Assembly (NCBI GenBank): GCA_037957365.1 | Contig: JARHVA010000350.1 | Location: forward strand, 1,461,501 to 1,525,500 | DNA length: 64,000 nucleotides | Direction: 5' to 3' | DNA from: Torreya grandis | Taxonomy: Eukaryota > Streptophyta > Pinopsida > Cupressales > Taxaceae | Shown: piece by piece, positions 1-11,284 of the stretch | How the letters are laid out: every line of letters begins with the position of its first letter | Position numbering within the stretch: position 1 is the first letter of the stretch | Notes under the pieces: generated by a model | Databases searched by the model: none | What the model was told of the DNA's origin: nothing | What the model saw: only the letters and a program-made list of their open reading frames with translations | Made by a program: the position numbers and the translations under genes

Positions 1-120
1 TTATACTAAAAGTTTCAAAATATACATCTATGCTTCTGAGCATACACTATCAGCCATTTTAGTCCAATAAAATCAAGAAGGTGTAGAATCTCCTATCTCT
101 TTTATGAGTTGTCCACTCAA

Positions 121-360
121 GGTTCATGAGCTAAAATATTCCCTTATGGAGAAGCATGCATACACAGTGGTCAAAGTGGTCAAGTATTTTAGGTTTTATA
201 TCCTAAACTCTCACACCGAAGTTCTCTTACTTGACACAATAGTTTTATTTTGACTTAGCAAGAGTTCGGTACGAGGAGAGGTAACTAGATTGCCAAGACT
301 TAGGAGTTTGATCTAGTAATCAAACCTACCAAGCTTATATGAGGAAGGGGTCTTTACCAG
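121..360 (+). pseudogene. pol: Decayed end of the RT-linked RNase H and connection to integrase (element A)
   Basis: From about 139 one frame reads a typical gypsy RNase H end: a MEK motif, a hydrophobic helix, then KYFRFYILNSHTEV. After about 240 the reading shifts to the frame of the integrase ORF and continues EFDLVIKPTKLI, the conserved segment that closes this domain in plant gypsy elements. Stops and one frameshift make it non-functional. No second RNase H lies between this and integrase. Positions 1-120 are probably earlier RNase H sequence, but I could not read a convincing frame there. Confidence 0.6.
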
Positions 361-1708
361 TTGATCACCAACAACATTCTAGATGAAGCAGAAAATAAAG
401 AAGTAGAGATCGAAGGCATGTCTATGGTCCTCTTTGTTGCAACCACCGATGAGTGGTATTCTGACATTTCCTATTTTTTGACATATGGTGAGTGTCCCAC
501 TCATCTTTCTTATAAAGAGAAACAGAATGTCAAATTAAAATTAGTTGGTTATGTCCTGTGGGATAATGGTCTTTATAAGAGAAACCTAGACGGGGCATTT
601 CTTTGTTGTGTTGACAAAGCACAACAAGAAAGACTCTTAGAGTCTTTCCAAAATTTGGCCTGTGAAGGGCATTTTTTTGCACCAGTGATAGCACAAAAAA
701 TTCTACGAGCAAGGTATTATTAGCCCACACTTTTCCAAGATGCCTAAAAATGGGTGCGTAGGTGTGAATTGTGCCAGCAATTCGTTGGGAAACCTAAGCT
801 GGCTGCTTTACCTCTCAAGCCAGTAGTGATTGAGGAACCATTTCAATAGTGGGGTATTGACTTCATTGGTGTAGTCAACCCATCTTCTAGTGCCAAAAAT
901 GATTATGTCCTCACAGTAATGGATTACTTTACTAAATGGGTGGAGGCCATCCCAACCAAGCACGCTATGTCTGAAGTGGTGTGTAGTTTTCTCAAAGAAA
1001 ATATCCTCTCTAGGTTTGGGGTCCCACTAAAGATTGTAACAAATAATGCAGCCTATTTTTCATCACATGAAATTACTCAATTTTGTTTTTATTATGGGAT
1101 TACCTTATCTCACACTTCAGATTATTTTTCACAAGGAAATGGCCAAGCAGAATCGAGTAATGAGAACCTGATCTCTATTATCAGAAAGTTGATAGATGAC
1201 AATTAGAGAACATGGCACAAAGCATTGTATGATGCTTTATGGGCAGACAAAATAACACCCAAAAGAGCTATAGGTATGTCACCTTTTCAGCTTTTATATG
1301 GATTGAATGTGGAAATTCCCATCACCCTTGAACTACTAGTGCTCAGGTTAACTAAAGCAATCAAAGACTCAACCTTTTAAAGCTTAGTCGACAAAAGAAT
1401 CATGTGTCTAACCGAGATGAATGAGAGATGAACCATGGTAGTGGATCAAATTATAGGGCATCAAAATCAAGTGAAGGCACTCTTTGATAAAAAAGCTAAA
1501 GTGTGCGAATTCCAAGTCAGAGATCAAGTCTTATTATGGGACAAGAGGTGAGAACCAAAATGGATGCACAGCAAATTTGACTCCCTATGGAGAGGCCCAT
1601 TCACCATTCAATAGCTCTGTGGTGAGGCTAGCTTCTTTCTGGAGTACCAGGATGAAATGCCATTCACTCTTCCTCACACTGGGTAGCATCTGAAGCTGTT
1701 TAATCCTT
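361..1708 (+). pseudogene. pol: Ty3/gypsy integrase (element A), broken
   Basis: The first block (361-790) is the zinc-binding N-terminal region: YVLWDNGLYKRNLDG, a His-containing helix, RARYY, then a Cys pair near 766-780. The catalytic core follows: GIDFIG (about 853), DYFTKWVEAIP (919 on), VTNNAAYF where the second catalytic Asp reads Asn, and NGQAESSNEN with the catalytic Glu. The C-terminal part (1207-1708) contains SPFQLLYGLNVEIP, VKALFDKKAK and a GPF module (about 1590). In-frame stops occur at 721 (expected Trp), 847 (expected Gln) and 1204 (expected Trp), all explainable by C-to-T change on one strand or the other. The family assignment is secure and the copy is clearly dead. Confidence 0.88.
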
Positions 1709-2105
1709 GAAGCTTGGATAAGTCCATTTGTATATATGTATAGTTTTTTTTTAATGATTTGTCTATTTTTCTTTCATTTTTAGCTTGACTCCGTAGCCCA
1801 ATGGCTTGGATGAAGGCACTTAGAGACTGGTTTCTACTCCCACTAATCAATTTGATTAATAGAAGTTCCCCAATAAGAGCTAGCTGTTGTTTCCAAAATT
1901 AGCTTAGCCTATTTTTGGAAACAACCCTTATGAAACTTGTTCGTTTCATCTTTTGTCTCTCTAAGTTTGTTTTTGAGATGGGTTTTGAATTCATTCTCAT
2001 CTTGGCCTAGAAATGTGAGAGTAGTTACGATCTCATTGCGACCAAGAAAACCCCTCCCCCAAACTGCCTCTTCTAGAGTTGGTCTTTTCTTCTATTTCTG
2101 TGCAC
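1709..2105 (+). other. Non-coding spacer between pol and the extra ORF of element A, with a hairpin
   Basis: No supported coding sequence. It contains a perfect 12-bp inverted repeat, TTGTTTCCAAAA at 1887-1898 against TTTTGGAAACAA at 1913-1924, with a 14-bp loop. The location between pol and an additional ORF is where plant gypsy elements often carry variable untranslated sequence. Confidence 0.5.
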
Positions 2106-2299
2106 GAGCGGCAAATTTTTTCGCCAGTGCATTTTAACCCTTGCAATATAAGGGTGGAAAATTTTGCTTCCCTTGAATTTTTCTTGCAAGGGCAGCAAAT
2201 TTTGCTGCCCCTACATCTTGACTTGCAAGGGTGGTAAATTTTGCCGCCCCTACATCTGAACTAAATCAAACATGCAATGGCGACAAAATTTGCTACCCA
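2106..2299. repeat. Palindromic minisatellite, five degenerate units
   Basis: Five copies of a short palindrome lie at about 2108-2125, 2152-2172, 2190-2210, 2229-2249 and 2278-2299, spaced about 38-49 bp. The copy at 2190-2210 is a perfect inverted repeat: arms GGGCAGCAAA and TTTGCTGCCC around a single T. Units 3 and 4 also share flanking sequence (CTTGCAAGGG before, CCCTACATCT after), giving a true 39-bp repeat. The others keep the palindrome with mismatches, several of them G-T compatible. The array is notably GC-rich for this window. Confidence 0.8.
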
Positions 2300-2395
2300 T
2301 GCATGCCTCAGTTTCCATGCACAACATTTATTGCCATGCACAGTGAGTTGTTGGGGTTGTTTTTCACCACATATAATTCAATTTGGGCTAAGAAG

Positions 2396-5311
2396 GTCAT
2401 GAAAAATAGGTGGTTGAAGACACCCAGGTCCAGTCTATCTAGATGGCCACGGAACTTCTCGAGGAGTGACTTCATTGAAGAAGTTGGTGACTTAATCACC
2501 CTTTTTAGTAGAGTGTGAGGCCTCACGTCTTCCTCACAGTTCCATGAATGGATGTAACCATTCATCAAGATCATCCTCCAGGGTAAGTAGGTAATCTTTT
2601 GGGGTGAATAAATCAGTAACACCCTTCACGAATAGCTAATCAAGGTGTAGACTTCTTTTAAGTTTTATATGACCTCGTACTTTGTGTAAATAACTACTTT
2701 GATGTGAACTTTCCCAGGTTTGATGATTGAAGGAGATAGAAAGGCCACCCTGATCTACTCATATTACCCCCAGCTGACTCTGTAGGGGTCAACTTGCCAT
2801 TTTAAAAGGGTGAATGACGCTTTCTTTGCCATGTTTTTATGCCTCTTCGACCCTCAGCTTGAGCAAAAGAGAGTATCAGATGAGGCTTGGACAGTCGTCA
2901 ATGACTACGGGTGTATATTCCTCTAATTTTCCACCTTCTACTATCTTTGGGTTGGCTTTTTTCAAGGCTACCCCTATATGCTCCCCAGGTTCCCTTCTGA
3001 CAAGTTGATTCTAATAGAACTTTGTTGATAACTGGTTGTCATGCATACTAGACAAATGGAGCTGAAAAAGCTAGGTTTTAGGTTTCCAATCAAAATTGGT
3101 AGGTATTCTATTGCAACAGTAGCTAAAGCCAAAGTCATGGAAATAGAGATGCAGATGGTCACACTGAAGCAGTTTAAGAGAAGAGACAAATTTGACTACA
3201 GGGGAGACAAGAATAAGATCAGGTGGAAAACTCAATTCCATGAGCCTATGATTGAGGACATCTAGATAGACCTAAGGATGGCCAAAGAAATCAAAAAGAT
3301 GGACTATTGTAGGCTGACCCTAGAGCAAATTGAATATCTGGGGCTTGCAGAGGTCCCTTCCATTCTGGCCGACAATGAGAATATTCTCAATAGCAGATAC
3401 CTGGCTAAAAATGTTGCTGGCTCCCCTTTTCCTCTAACTCAATGGTCTCAGAAGGAACTAACTTCTCTGAGAAAAAGATTTGAACCCATATTGGCTAACA
3501 CCAATGATTGGTTAGCAGCCAAAGGAATCATCCTGAAAGAATTTATCATGGAATCCAAGGCCGAGTACCAAGTAGAGTTGAAGAGGAAAGTAGAGAACAA
3601 GACCAAGAACAAAGGTGATGTTCCTTCCCCTTCTAGGCCTCACAAGCCTAGAATCATTTTTGTTTCCAAAAAGCCAAAGACTACTAAAAAGCCAGAAGTA
3701 GTAGCTAAAGGAGTTATAGAATAGAGTTCTTAGGAATAGACAGCCCAACCAATGGAGACAGATGACTAACCTTCAGGACAGCCAATCACTTCACCTCTGC
3801 CTTCACAATAAAAAGTGCAACTACTTAAGAGCGTTTATCCTTCTCCACCTCAATCTCATATGGCTTCTCCTTCTCCTCTCTCTCCTATCAATGTTCCCTC
3901 TTCTAGAGCTACCTCCCCTTTTAGGGTTATATTTGGTGATCCTTAGGGTGCTTCTGTAGGTACTCCTCACTCCTTTGGGTCCATTCCAAGTTTTTCATCT
4001 CCCTCTTTCAATTTGGGGGAAAGTTTTATGCAAGATCTAGAATCAATAGTTGGTACAGTTTCACCTGTTACTCCAACTATGACCACTGTCACCACTAATA
4101 GTGTAGAAGCTGCTAGAGTAACACCAGCTGATGGAACCATTGCCACGATAGGTACTTCTTCTCTCCCACTTTAGATGTTAGCATTCACACCCAAAAGAAA
4201 GAAGTTATCCATCTCTCCAAATGACTTCGACTTTGGTAGAATAGTGCTGGTGAAAGCTAAGGCTCCTAAGAGGCCAATGATCCTCTCAAAATTGGTCGAG
4301 GAAAAAGGACAATTTTTTTTGGAAATTACCAAGCCTCCACAAGATGCAACCCTTGAGGGTTTTGAAATGAGTAGTTATTCCATCTCTCATGTTGAACTTG
4401 GCAAAGTTACTCACGAAGGTGTGAAAAGTGACCTTCAGTCTGCTATGGACATCATGGTCCAGAAATTTGATTGAGAAAAAGAAATGAAATATTATTACAA
4501 GGTCAAGACAGAGCAGCTGACGGCAGTAATAAGGAGGTTCACTCTTCCCCCTGAAGCGGCAACTCCAGAGGCCTTCTCCGTAGATGACCCTATCATTCAA
4601 AAGACAGAGAAAACTTACTTGAAGGGGAAAGTCCTAGAGGATTATATTGAAAAAATGCATACTCAGGGAGTTTCCTTGCTTGCAAAGGTTACATAGAAAA
4701 CATACAAGATGAGGAAGGTGAGGGCAGAATTAGATGACCTGATATCCCTTATCTCTCAGGAGATTGATAGTTTAGAAAAAGATCTTAGCAAATGGAGGGA
4801 GATGAAGGATTTGAAGAAGAGCACCTTGATATCTATCAGTGTCATCTCCAGCAAATATTCTTACGTTGAGATCAAGGAGTCACTGATCTTTAGGATCCAG
4901 GTACTCAAGGATTTAATTGAGGATCTCAAAGCTTCCAGGGATGCTAGCAAGAAGAGTGACACGGGCCTGCTCAATAAACTGAAAGAACTGCCCTGCAACC
5001 TAACTTCGAGGGATAATCAATTTCTCTTTGTAGAAGAAATGATCCAAAGTTTTAAAGGGATGATTCAGAGAAATATTAAAGAAAAGGCCTTTTCAATGAC
5101 CTCGGTGGACAATATCCTGGATACTCAGCTGACTCTAGATAATCTAAAATCTAGGTTAACTAGTCATGCTAAGGCCATCACAACATTAAAGGATGCTTTA
5201 ATAAGAGCCAGAGTCATCTCCAAGAACACGATTGTGCTAGAAAGTTTAGGAATTCAAGCATCCATTACTATGTACGATGCTCATTTGAAGAAATATGGCA
5301 GCAAGAACTGA
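2396..5311 (+). pseudogene. Long additional ORF downstream of pol in element A, unknown function
   Basis: The pieces beginning at 2231, 2549, 2810, 3278, 4175, 4484 and 4709 are all in the same frame. The region therefore reads as one polypeptide of roughly 970 codons, broken by in-frame stops but with no frameshift I could see. The coding start is not clear; 2396 is roughly where protein-like sequence begins. The N-terminal part (2540-3270) looks like a folded domain, with FHEW, FWGE, YYPQLTL and a PRFPSDKLILIEL motif near 2985. The middle (3560-4170) is basic and then Ser/Pro/Thr-rich. The C-terminal part (4484-5311) is rich in Leu, Glu and Lys and looks coiled-coil, with LISLISQEIDSLEKDL. 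It contains no RT, protease or integrase motif. Extra ORFs between pol and the 3' LTR are known in plant gypsy elements, but I do not recognise this family. Confidence 0.65.
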
Positions 5312-5411
5312 AGTTATTTTCTTTCCTCTCTTCTTCTTTCCTTAAGCACTTTTGTTTTGTAAAAAGTGCATGCAATTTTTTAATATGTAATTACATGTAA
5401 AATTTTTAGAA

Positions 5412-5457
5412 AAATATCTCAAAGTCAAAGATGAGTCATCTTTGACCAAGATATTTT
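5412..5457. promoter_or_regulatory. Palindrome with TTGAC core upstream of the LTR TATA box
   Basis: GTCAAAGATGA (5424-5434) and TCATCTTTGAC (5436-5446) form a perfect 11-bp inverted repeat around one G. The pairing resumes outward with AAATATCT and AGATATTT. It sits about 40 bp before the TATA box at 5494. The paired TTGAC cores resemble W-boxes (WRKY targets), but binding is an inference. Confidence 0.45.
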
Positions 5458-6095
5458 TGTATTTTATTATTTTCTAATTTTGAGAGTTTCTCCCTATATA
5501 TAGTGGAGACCTCTTTTGTAAATGGATCTCTGATAATTGAGAGCAAAAACTCTGCTGAAATTGAAATATTTTTTGAGACTTTGTGCTCAACTTGTAAATC
5601 ATATTTTGTTAAATGAATGAGAATCAGGTTTATTTCAGACTTTGTGTTGAAATTATCTGTGTTATTTAGGAAACAATTTCTTATGTTCTCTTTCCTGATA
5701 ATCTCTTGTTTATCTAATTTAATAAGCAAAGTGGGCGTGTTAATATTATTTGAGGGCATTTCTTAAAGGTAGAAGATAAATTTTGAGCTATTTTTATATT
5801 TGTGATTCATTTATCTTTTATAGTTTTAGGTGAAGACTTTGTGCTTCGTTTCATTCTATGGTTATGTTTGTTTTGAATCGGTGAAGGAGGCTATGGAAGA
5901 CTTTGCGCTTACATGAGCATTCTTGTGGACTTTGTTACTTCAAGTGATTTTTTGCTTCTCATTTGATGCCATTCCTGAAAGGAGAGGAATGTTATTAGCT
6001 AAGGACTAGGATTTCTCTCTTTCGTTCTTTATACATTACCTCTGAAAAAGAGAGGTAGATGCTGATATACCACCCCATGTGTTACTTTCTGCTTG

Positions 6096-6097
<2 letters not shown>

Positions 6098-6168
<71 letters not shown>
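6098..6168. repeat. AT dinucleotide microsatellite
   Basis: An almost pure (AT)n tract of about 70 bp, interrupted by two TC steps (near 6138 and 6168), lies within the LTR-like end of element A. Confidence 0.95.
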
Positions 6169-6170
<2 letters not shown>

Positions 6171-6331
6171 AGCTTATAAATATTAATAGGGAACCTCCCT
6201 TTGATGAGAGGAGAGATTTACCTCGTCTAGATCTGGTAAACCCACACTTTTCATGGTGTAAATCTTCCTATGTTGTGGTTGATATACCCATTTTGTCATC
6301 AGTTAGTTGATGACAAAATATTCACCCAACA

Positions 6332-9291
6332 AAAATATCGCTTGGTTCATTTCTTTGCCTCCATTCCTCAAAACTAGTAATTAGTGCATGAGGGGAGTGT
6401 CCTCTATCTGAGATAAAACAGAGGGGACTCCCTTATTTATTTATAAAATTATGAATATTATAGGAGAATATATAGGTAATAAGTATCCAAAATATAAAAA
6501 TCCATCCCTTTTTCATCTCTTATGACCCTCTAAAAGCATTGAAACCAAGGTAGACTGCTAGAAGAGTGACTGTGTGTAATGTTTCTTGTTATGGACTATT
6601 TCTTGCTCTTGGAAGTGTCTTTCCTTTAATTTTTATCAATTTTATAGGTATAATAAGGTTATTTAAACCATATTAATTAAATTTAAATTTATATTAAACC
6701 CTCATCATCAATTTCCATACCTCAAAAACCCTCCTTACTCAGTCAAGCTTGACTGGTAAATCAACCTTGCTTGCAAGTGTCTCCCTGCTTGTAGGTGTTC
6801 ACTGCCTACTAGAGATTTTCTATAAATTTAGATGAAATATTTTGGAAAAATTAATTTATTTTTATACTAATTTTAACCATTAATTTCATTTTTATTTTAT
6901 TCCATGCCAAGAGCCCCAACTTTTCCACTCTCTACCCCTCACAGTCAACTACAGTTGACTGTGTGGGGCCTGCAGGTGCCTTTCATCCTAAAAATTATGT
7001 CATTTAAGTGTTGTATAATATATTAGGTGATAAAAATAAATATGTGGCTTATTAAAATCATAATCCAATTGAAATTTTAGGTCTAAACTTGGGTCATAGA
7101 CTATTTATATTTATAGTCAACTATATGTGAAAGTTTCCAAAAGAAAGGACACCTGAAGGTAACCATGCTTGTATTAGAATTTTTAAAACCTTAAATGCGA
7201 TAATTTAATTTATTCACACCATGATGTCAATACACTAATATACTACATGATTTAAGTGAGGTCCTTCATCAAGGGTTTTTAACTCAAACTACGTGCTAAC
7301 CCTACAACCAACCTGTCGGCTTCATTATAGTGAATAGGGGACCTGTAAGTGTTCATGAGGAACAAAACAAAATATTCAAACTTTTTTAGATGATAATTAG
7401 ACCATAAAATATTCCTGTCAAATATTGGAAGCATTAAAATGTGATGGTGTGATCTATCATGAAATTATTAGATGAAGAAGGCTCGTTTTCACTCAAAAAT
7501 TTATATAATGCTAACTATTTTTAGTGTCTTTTAAGGCAACTTTGGAGTCTCCAAAAAGCAATCTCCATCAAATCTCTGCCCTCCAATTTTCCAAGTCCTT
7601 GTTATATAATAGGGATACAAAACCAATCCATTATGATTCCTTAAAATATATTTCAACCTTATTATATGATCCATCCAAAATACCCCTGGACCTTTATTTA
7701 GCTTATTTAGGAAAAAGGGCTTGAAACTCAATCATCATCCCAAGAGCATGTTTCCAACCTCCATGTTGCCAATTTAACACCTAAAATGGATTTTAAATGT
7801 TCTCCCCACCTGTTAGAGCTTTAATAATAGTTTAAAAACATGTTTAATCACTCCAAAGTGACTTTAAAGCTCTCTATTAAGGTACGTATAGATGTACATT
7901 TCCTATTTATAGGTAGGCAGTGTAAACCTAGGTAGTCAACAAGATATGCATTATTTTACTCAATTTAGGCCTTATCCAATAATTCAAATTAAATTATAAT
8001 AATAAAAATGACTTGCAATAAATGTTAAAGCTCTTCCTTCATCATGATGTTACCAAAGAGGGACCCCCATAGGTGGGCTTGGGCTATATACAAGCAATGA
8101 ACCTAAAATGATTCATACACCAAAGGGACTATCTTCATGGCCAATTTATCCTTTCACAAAAATATCAACATGAAACATCATGATAGTTCCAAATCACCTC
8201 CATGGACATGATAAAGAGGTTCCAAATGTGCTCCAACATAGATATAAGTGAAGTTGAGCAAAGAATTGGCTGTGAGCTTGGCAAGACTGAAATCTTGATC
8301 CAAACATGGTGTTATGAAAATATACATGAGGTTAGGATGATAAATTTGGAATTAATATATGGCGAACATCACATAATGTTCCTATGAAGCTTATTTTGAG
8401 AACCAATCAATCTACAAATAAAGATCTTTGACAAAAACCTCATATGGTAACACCTTCTAGCAAAGTAGTTATTTATACTATCAAATCAACTTGAAACATG
8501 AAAAAATCCATAAATATAACTAAATAATAAGGTTAAAATACTTTGAAATAAATATCAGCATCTAGATTCTCAAACAAGGGCAAAACCTATAGGGTACATA
8601 GATTAGCAGCGATATTTGAAAGGTTAACTTCTTAAGAATGGTTTATAAATATTAGACCATAATTAATCTATGAAAAAACATCAAACTAAATATGAATAAG
8701 TTTATAATATACCACAAAGATAATTTTTCCTAAAACCTCTCATGATGATCATACTAAACACAAACCTAAAGACTGCTTTTGCTTGCCAAGCCTAGTGGAA
8801 GGAGAGATAAGTGGTTTCCTTCATTTTTTGGTGTTTTTGATAAAACTAATAATTGAAGTGAGTTTATGGAAGACTAATATAAATTATTGAAACATATCAA
8901 ACTATAGGAGGCTATAAAATTCCATACACCTCATTAAACGCTCAAGTTTTTAAAAATAATTGCCCTTTTTCTGAGGAACCTACCAATTTTTAGTTAGAAA
9001 TAGTTACCAAAGACTTATTAGGACACATTTCACATGAAAAAACCTCTTGTAACCTTTATACTTCCCTATAAATCTTTAGAAGTCATTAAATGCTTAATTT
9101 TGACCCCTAAAATGACTCAAAAAGACATGTTGCCTAATAAAATTAATGACCAAGGATAATATAACATTTAATAACATTACATGACCTATGATATACCTTA
9201 TGACCAAATATTAAACCCAATAAAACACCTAAAGGTCAATTTTTTACCTAGGGGTGCCCTAATTTGACCTAAAAGTCAAATTTGGTCAACA
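6332..9291 (-). repeat. Left (3') LTR of element B, truncated on its left by element A
   Basis: This is a direct repeat of 23888-26859, with matching blocks throughout, for example CTTTGCCTCCATTCCTCAAA near 6354, and the shared outer end finishing GGTCAACA at 9291. Read on the - strand the LTR starts TGTTGACC. Divergence between copies looks like roughly 15% by eye over the first 130 bp, with small indels, so the element is old. About 2.1 kb of the LTR is missing on the left, which element A's insertion explains. ORFs of 60-66 codons inside (for example at 7524 and 8202) are not conserved between copies and are not annotated. Confidence 0.85.
6740..6963. promoter_or_regulatory. Two perfect TTGAC palindromes in the B LTR
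   Basis: CAGTCAAGCTTGACTG (6740-6755) is a perfect 16-bp palindrome. CACAGTCAAC (6940-6949) and GTTGACTGTG (6954-6963) form a perfect 10-bp inverted repeat with a 4-bp loop. The right LTR keeps both with one or two changes (24295-24310 and 24495-24518). Opposed TTGAC cores resemble paired W-boxes; a regulatory role is inferred. Confidence 0.45.
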
Positions 9292-9754
9292 AATTGGTGA
9301 CTCATAGGGGTAGTATGCCTTCTATACTAACTACACCAGTAGCCTTATCAGTCCATTTGGATATGTATTCACATGTACATGAAGTTTTACATAAATTTTT
9401 CCTTTGAAAACATAGAAACACAAGGGAAAAAAATAAGAAGTAACACACAAGATAAGAAACTAAGCAAACACTCTTATGCTTGATGATAACTTATGGAACA
9501 CACAACCACCAAACTAAAAAACTAACTCAAACAATGACTAACCTAAGATAATAACTCCCTCTTAGATCAAAGTGGAAGTTTCAAACCTTCCTTTCTTCAT
9601 GACATGGAGTATTTGGTGAGACATGTAGCCTTTTGTCCTTTAACATTGATGCCTCCATCCTCTTCATGATGCTTGCCAACTTTATTGGCATGAGGTTCAA
9701 AGAGAACCAAGTAGATCCATATGGGTTGACCAAGGAAATAAAATCTTCTTACAT
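9292..9754 (-). other. 3' internal untranslated segment of element B
   Basis: No coding sequence was found. The part next to the LTR (9292-9362) aligns with 13194-13262 of element D. Shared blocks on the - strand include GAGTCACCAAT versus GAGTCACTAAT and CCAAATGGACT versus CCAATGGACT. This conserved block occupies the polypurine-tract position, although it is only weakly purine-rich. Confidence 0.55.
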
Positions 9755-11052
9755 CTAAAAAGTCTCATTTTTCTCATGAGATTCACCTTTTATGTGTAAG
9801 TTTAATAATATGACTATTCTCTCACCCTTATCCTCCTTGACATAGTGTTTTTGATGTTTGGAAACACCAAACTTCCATCCACCATGTTCCCACATCCCTG
9901 AATGTGGTTTTACCTTATATGAATATCTTGAATATCTTTCAAGCATAACAAGATCTATCTTGACATCACTATCCATGTCTACAACTTCTTGTATATTAGC
10001 ATCATCAAGTAACTTCATGATAGTAGGTTCTTGACCAGCAAAAAAAACTTCATTTTTATGTTTAATTGAAAACTCAATATCATGCTTAGATTCATTAACA
10101 AAGTTTTCATTAAATATGCAATATTTTGGAGAAGAAAAAACTTTACTCAAACTATCAAATTCCTTGCATATGACACTTAACTTCTACCATAAATCTTCCT
10201 CCTCATGAATGCCATCTTCAAGAGCTATTTATTCTAATTTGGTTTCATGAGACTCTCCTAAGACTACCACTTATTGATAAATGACTTGAAAGTGTTATTA
10301 ATCCTTGATTAAACATTCATTTTCATGCTTGAGATGGTTATCTACAACTTCATGATTAGACATGGAATCTTCTTCAAGCACTTCCTTCTTCAAGTCTTGG
10401 TCATATTCCTCATGGATACACATCCCCTCAAATATGGAGGAAAAAACTTGTGGATTGTCCTTTTGTTCATTAAGATGAGTCCTTGTGATTATCTCTTCCT
10501 CATATTTAATCATGATATCCTCTTAATCATCCTTTAATCAAACTTTCTCTTCTTCACTTGCTTCTCTCAAGATAGGCTCTTCTTCAAGAATGGGTGAGGT
10601 AGAAAGATTATGAATAGGCTCATGGATTTGAGGTGAAGGACATATAAATGAGATATAGTGGGAGGTGAAGGAGTTTTAAATGGAGTTTGGGATGAAGAAT
10701 AAGGCTTATGAGTGGGTTTGGAAAAAAGAAAAGCACTAGTAAGCTTATATAGAAGTGAGTTCTTGGGCTGATTAGAAGGAAAAACACCTACATATGTAGG
10801 AGTTACAATTTTTGAATGATATCCTTGTGTGTAATTCATAGAAACATATTATTTCATATGATAAGATTCATATGAATACTCTTGAGGCTGATAGGCATCA
10901 TGATATGAAGGATAAGGTTCATATTGGGATTAATAGAGAGGTGTTTCTTGATAGTTCTCTTGGTAGCCATACTCATAGGGTTGTTCAAAAAAATAATGTC
11001 CATATGGAGGGGAAAATGAAGGGTTATAAAAATTAGACAAGTATTATTATTG
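9755..11052 (-). pseudogene. C-terminal and middle part of the Tyr/Pro-rich ORF of element B
   Basis: On the - strand the region just left of element D reads a low-complexity Tyr/Gln/Pro/Glu-rich stretch (PYEYGYQENYQE, then YEPYPSYHDAYQP). This is followed by a Ser/Pro/Thr-rich stretch, then an acidic part (about 10298-10513, with EEEI and LKKEVLEED), and finally a more folded-looking part ending at 9755 (SGMWEHGGWKFGVSKHQKHY). Several stops and at least one frame change interrupt it. The frame of the Tyr-rich stretch continues on the other side of element D (21452-21545). I do not recognise the protein. It lacks RT, protease or integrase motifs and zinc knuckles. It could be a divergent gag-like or accessory protein. 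Confidence 0.5.
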
Positions 11053-11057
11053 GATGG
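11053..11057. repeat. Target-site duplication of element D, left copy (GATGG)
   Basis: GATGG directly precedes the LTR start TGTTGACG at 11058 and is repeated exactly at 21447-21451 after the right LTR. A 5-bp duplication is normal for gypsy integrase. Confidence 0.9.
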
Positions 11058-11222
11058 TGTTGACGCAGAAGATTGCACCCTTGGTAGGAGGTCGAGCTCC
11101 TGCCTTCTTCACGTAATGATGGAAACTCCCCTCTCACCTGTGGGACTAGCGAAGCTGGAGGGGAGAGTCTCTAGGTAAGGGCTAGCTCCCTTTGATGCAT
11201 CTGATTTGTTCCAATAAGTGCT

Positions 11223-11284
<62 letters not shown>

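Larger units (their letters stand above)
1..6331 (+). mobile_element. Element A: Ty3/gypsy LTR retrotransposon, 5' part outside the window
   Basis: Reading left to right there are remains of RNase H (to about 360), integrase (361-1708), an untranslated stretch with a palindromic minisatellite (2106-2299), a long extra reading frame (about 2396-5311) and an LTR-like end finishing CACCCAACA at 6331. Immediately after 6331 the sequence becomes homologous to the LTR of element B (compare 23888 onward), so A appears to be inserted in B's left LTR. RNase H runs directly into integrase with no second RNase H between them, the same arrangement as in element D. Gag, protease and RT would lie left of the window. 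The right edge is well supported by the homology break. The start of the 3' LTR is not determined. Confidence 0.75.
5312..6331 (+). repeat. 3' LTR-like end of element A
   Basis: Non-coding. A TATA-box-like CTATATATAG lies at 5494-5503, with a near-perfect inverted repeat just upstream (5412-5457). Downstream are T-rich leader-like sequence, an AT microsatellite, and an 11-bp perfect inverted repeat (6291-6301 / 6308-6318) shortly before the terminal CACCCAACA. The end at 6331 is set by the start of homology to the B LTR. The LTR start is uncertain (a TGTAAAAAG at 5358 is one candidate) because the matching 5' LTR is outside the window. The terminal ~250 bp could instead be a separate solo-LTR fragment in the other orientation. 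Confidence 0.45.

Noticed and set aside
2106..2299. CRISPR-like array (palindromic repeats with regular spacing)
   Set aside because: Repeats are degenerate, spacers are themselves similar, and the context is a plant retrotransposon.
5436..5759. 107-codon - strand ORF
   Set aside because: Antisense to the LTR-like end of element A and overlaps its TATA box and leader-like sequence.
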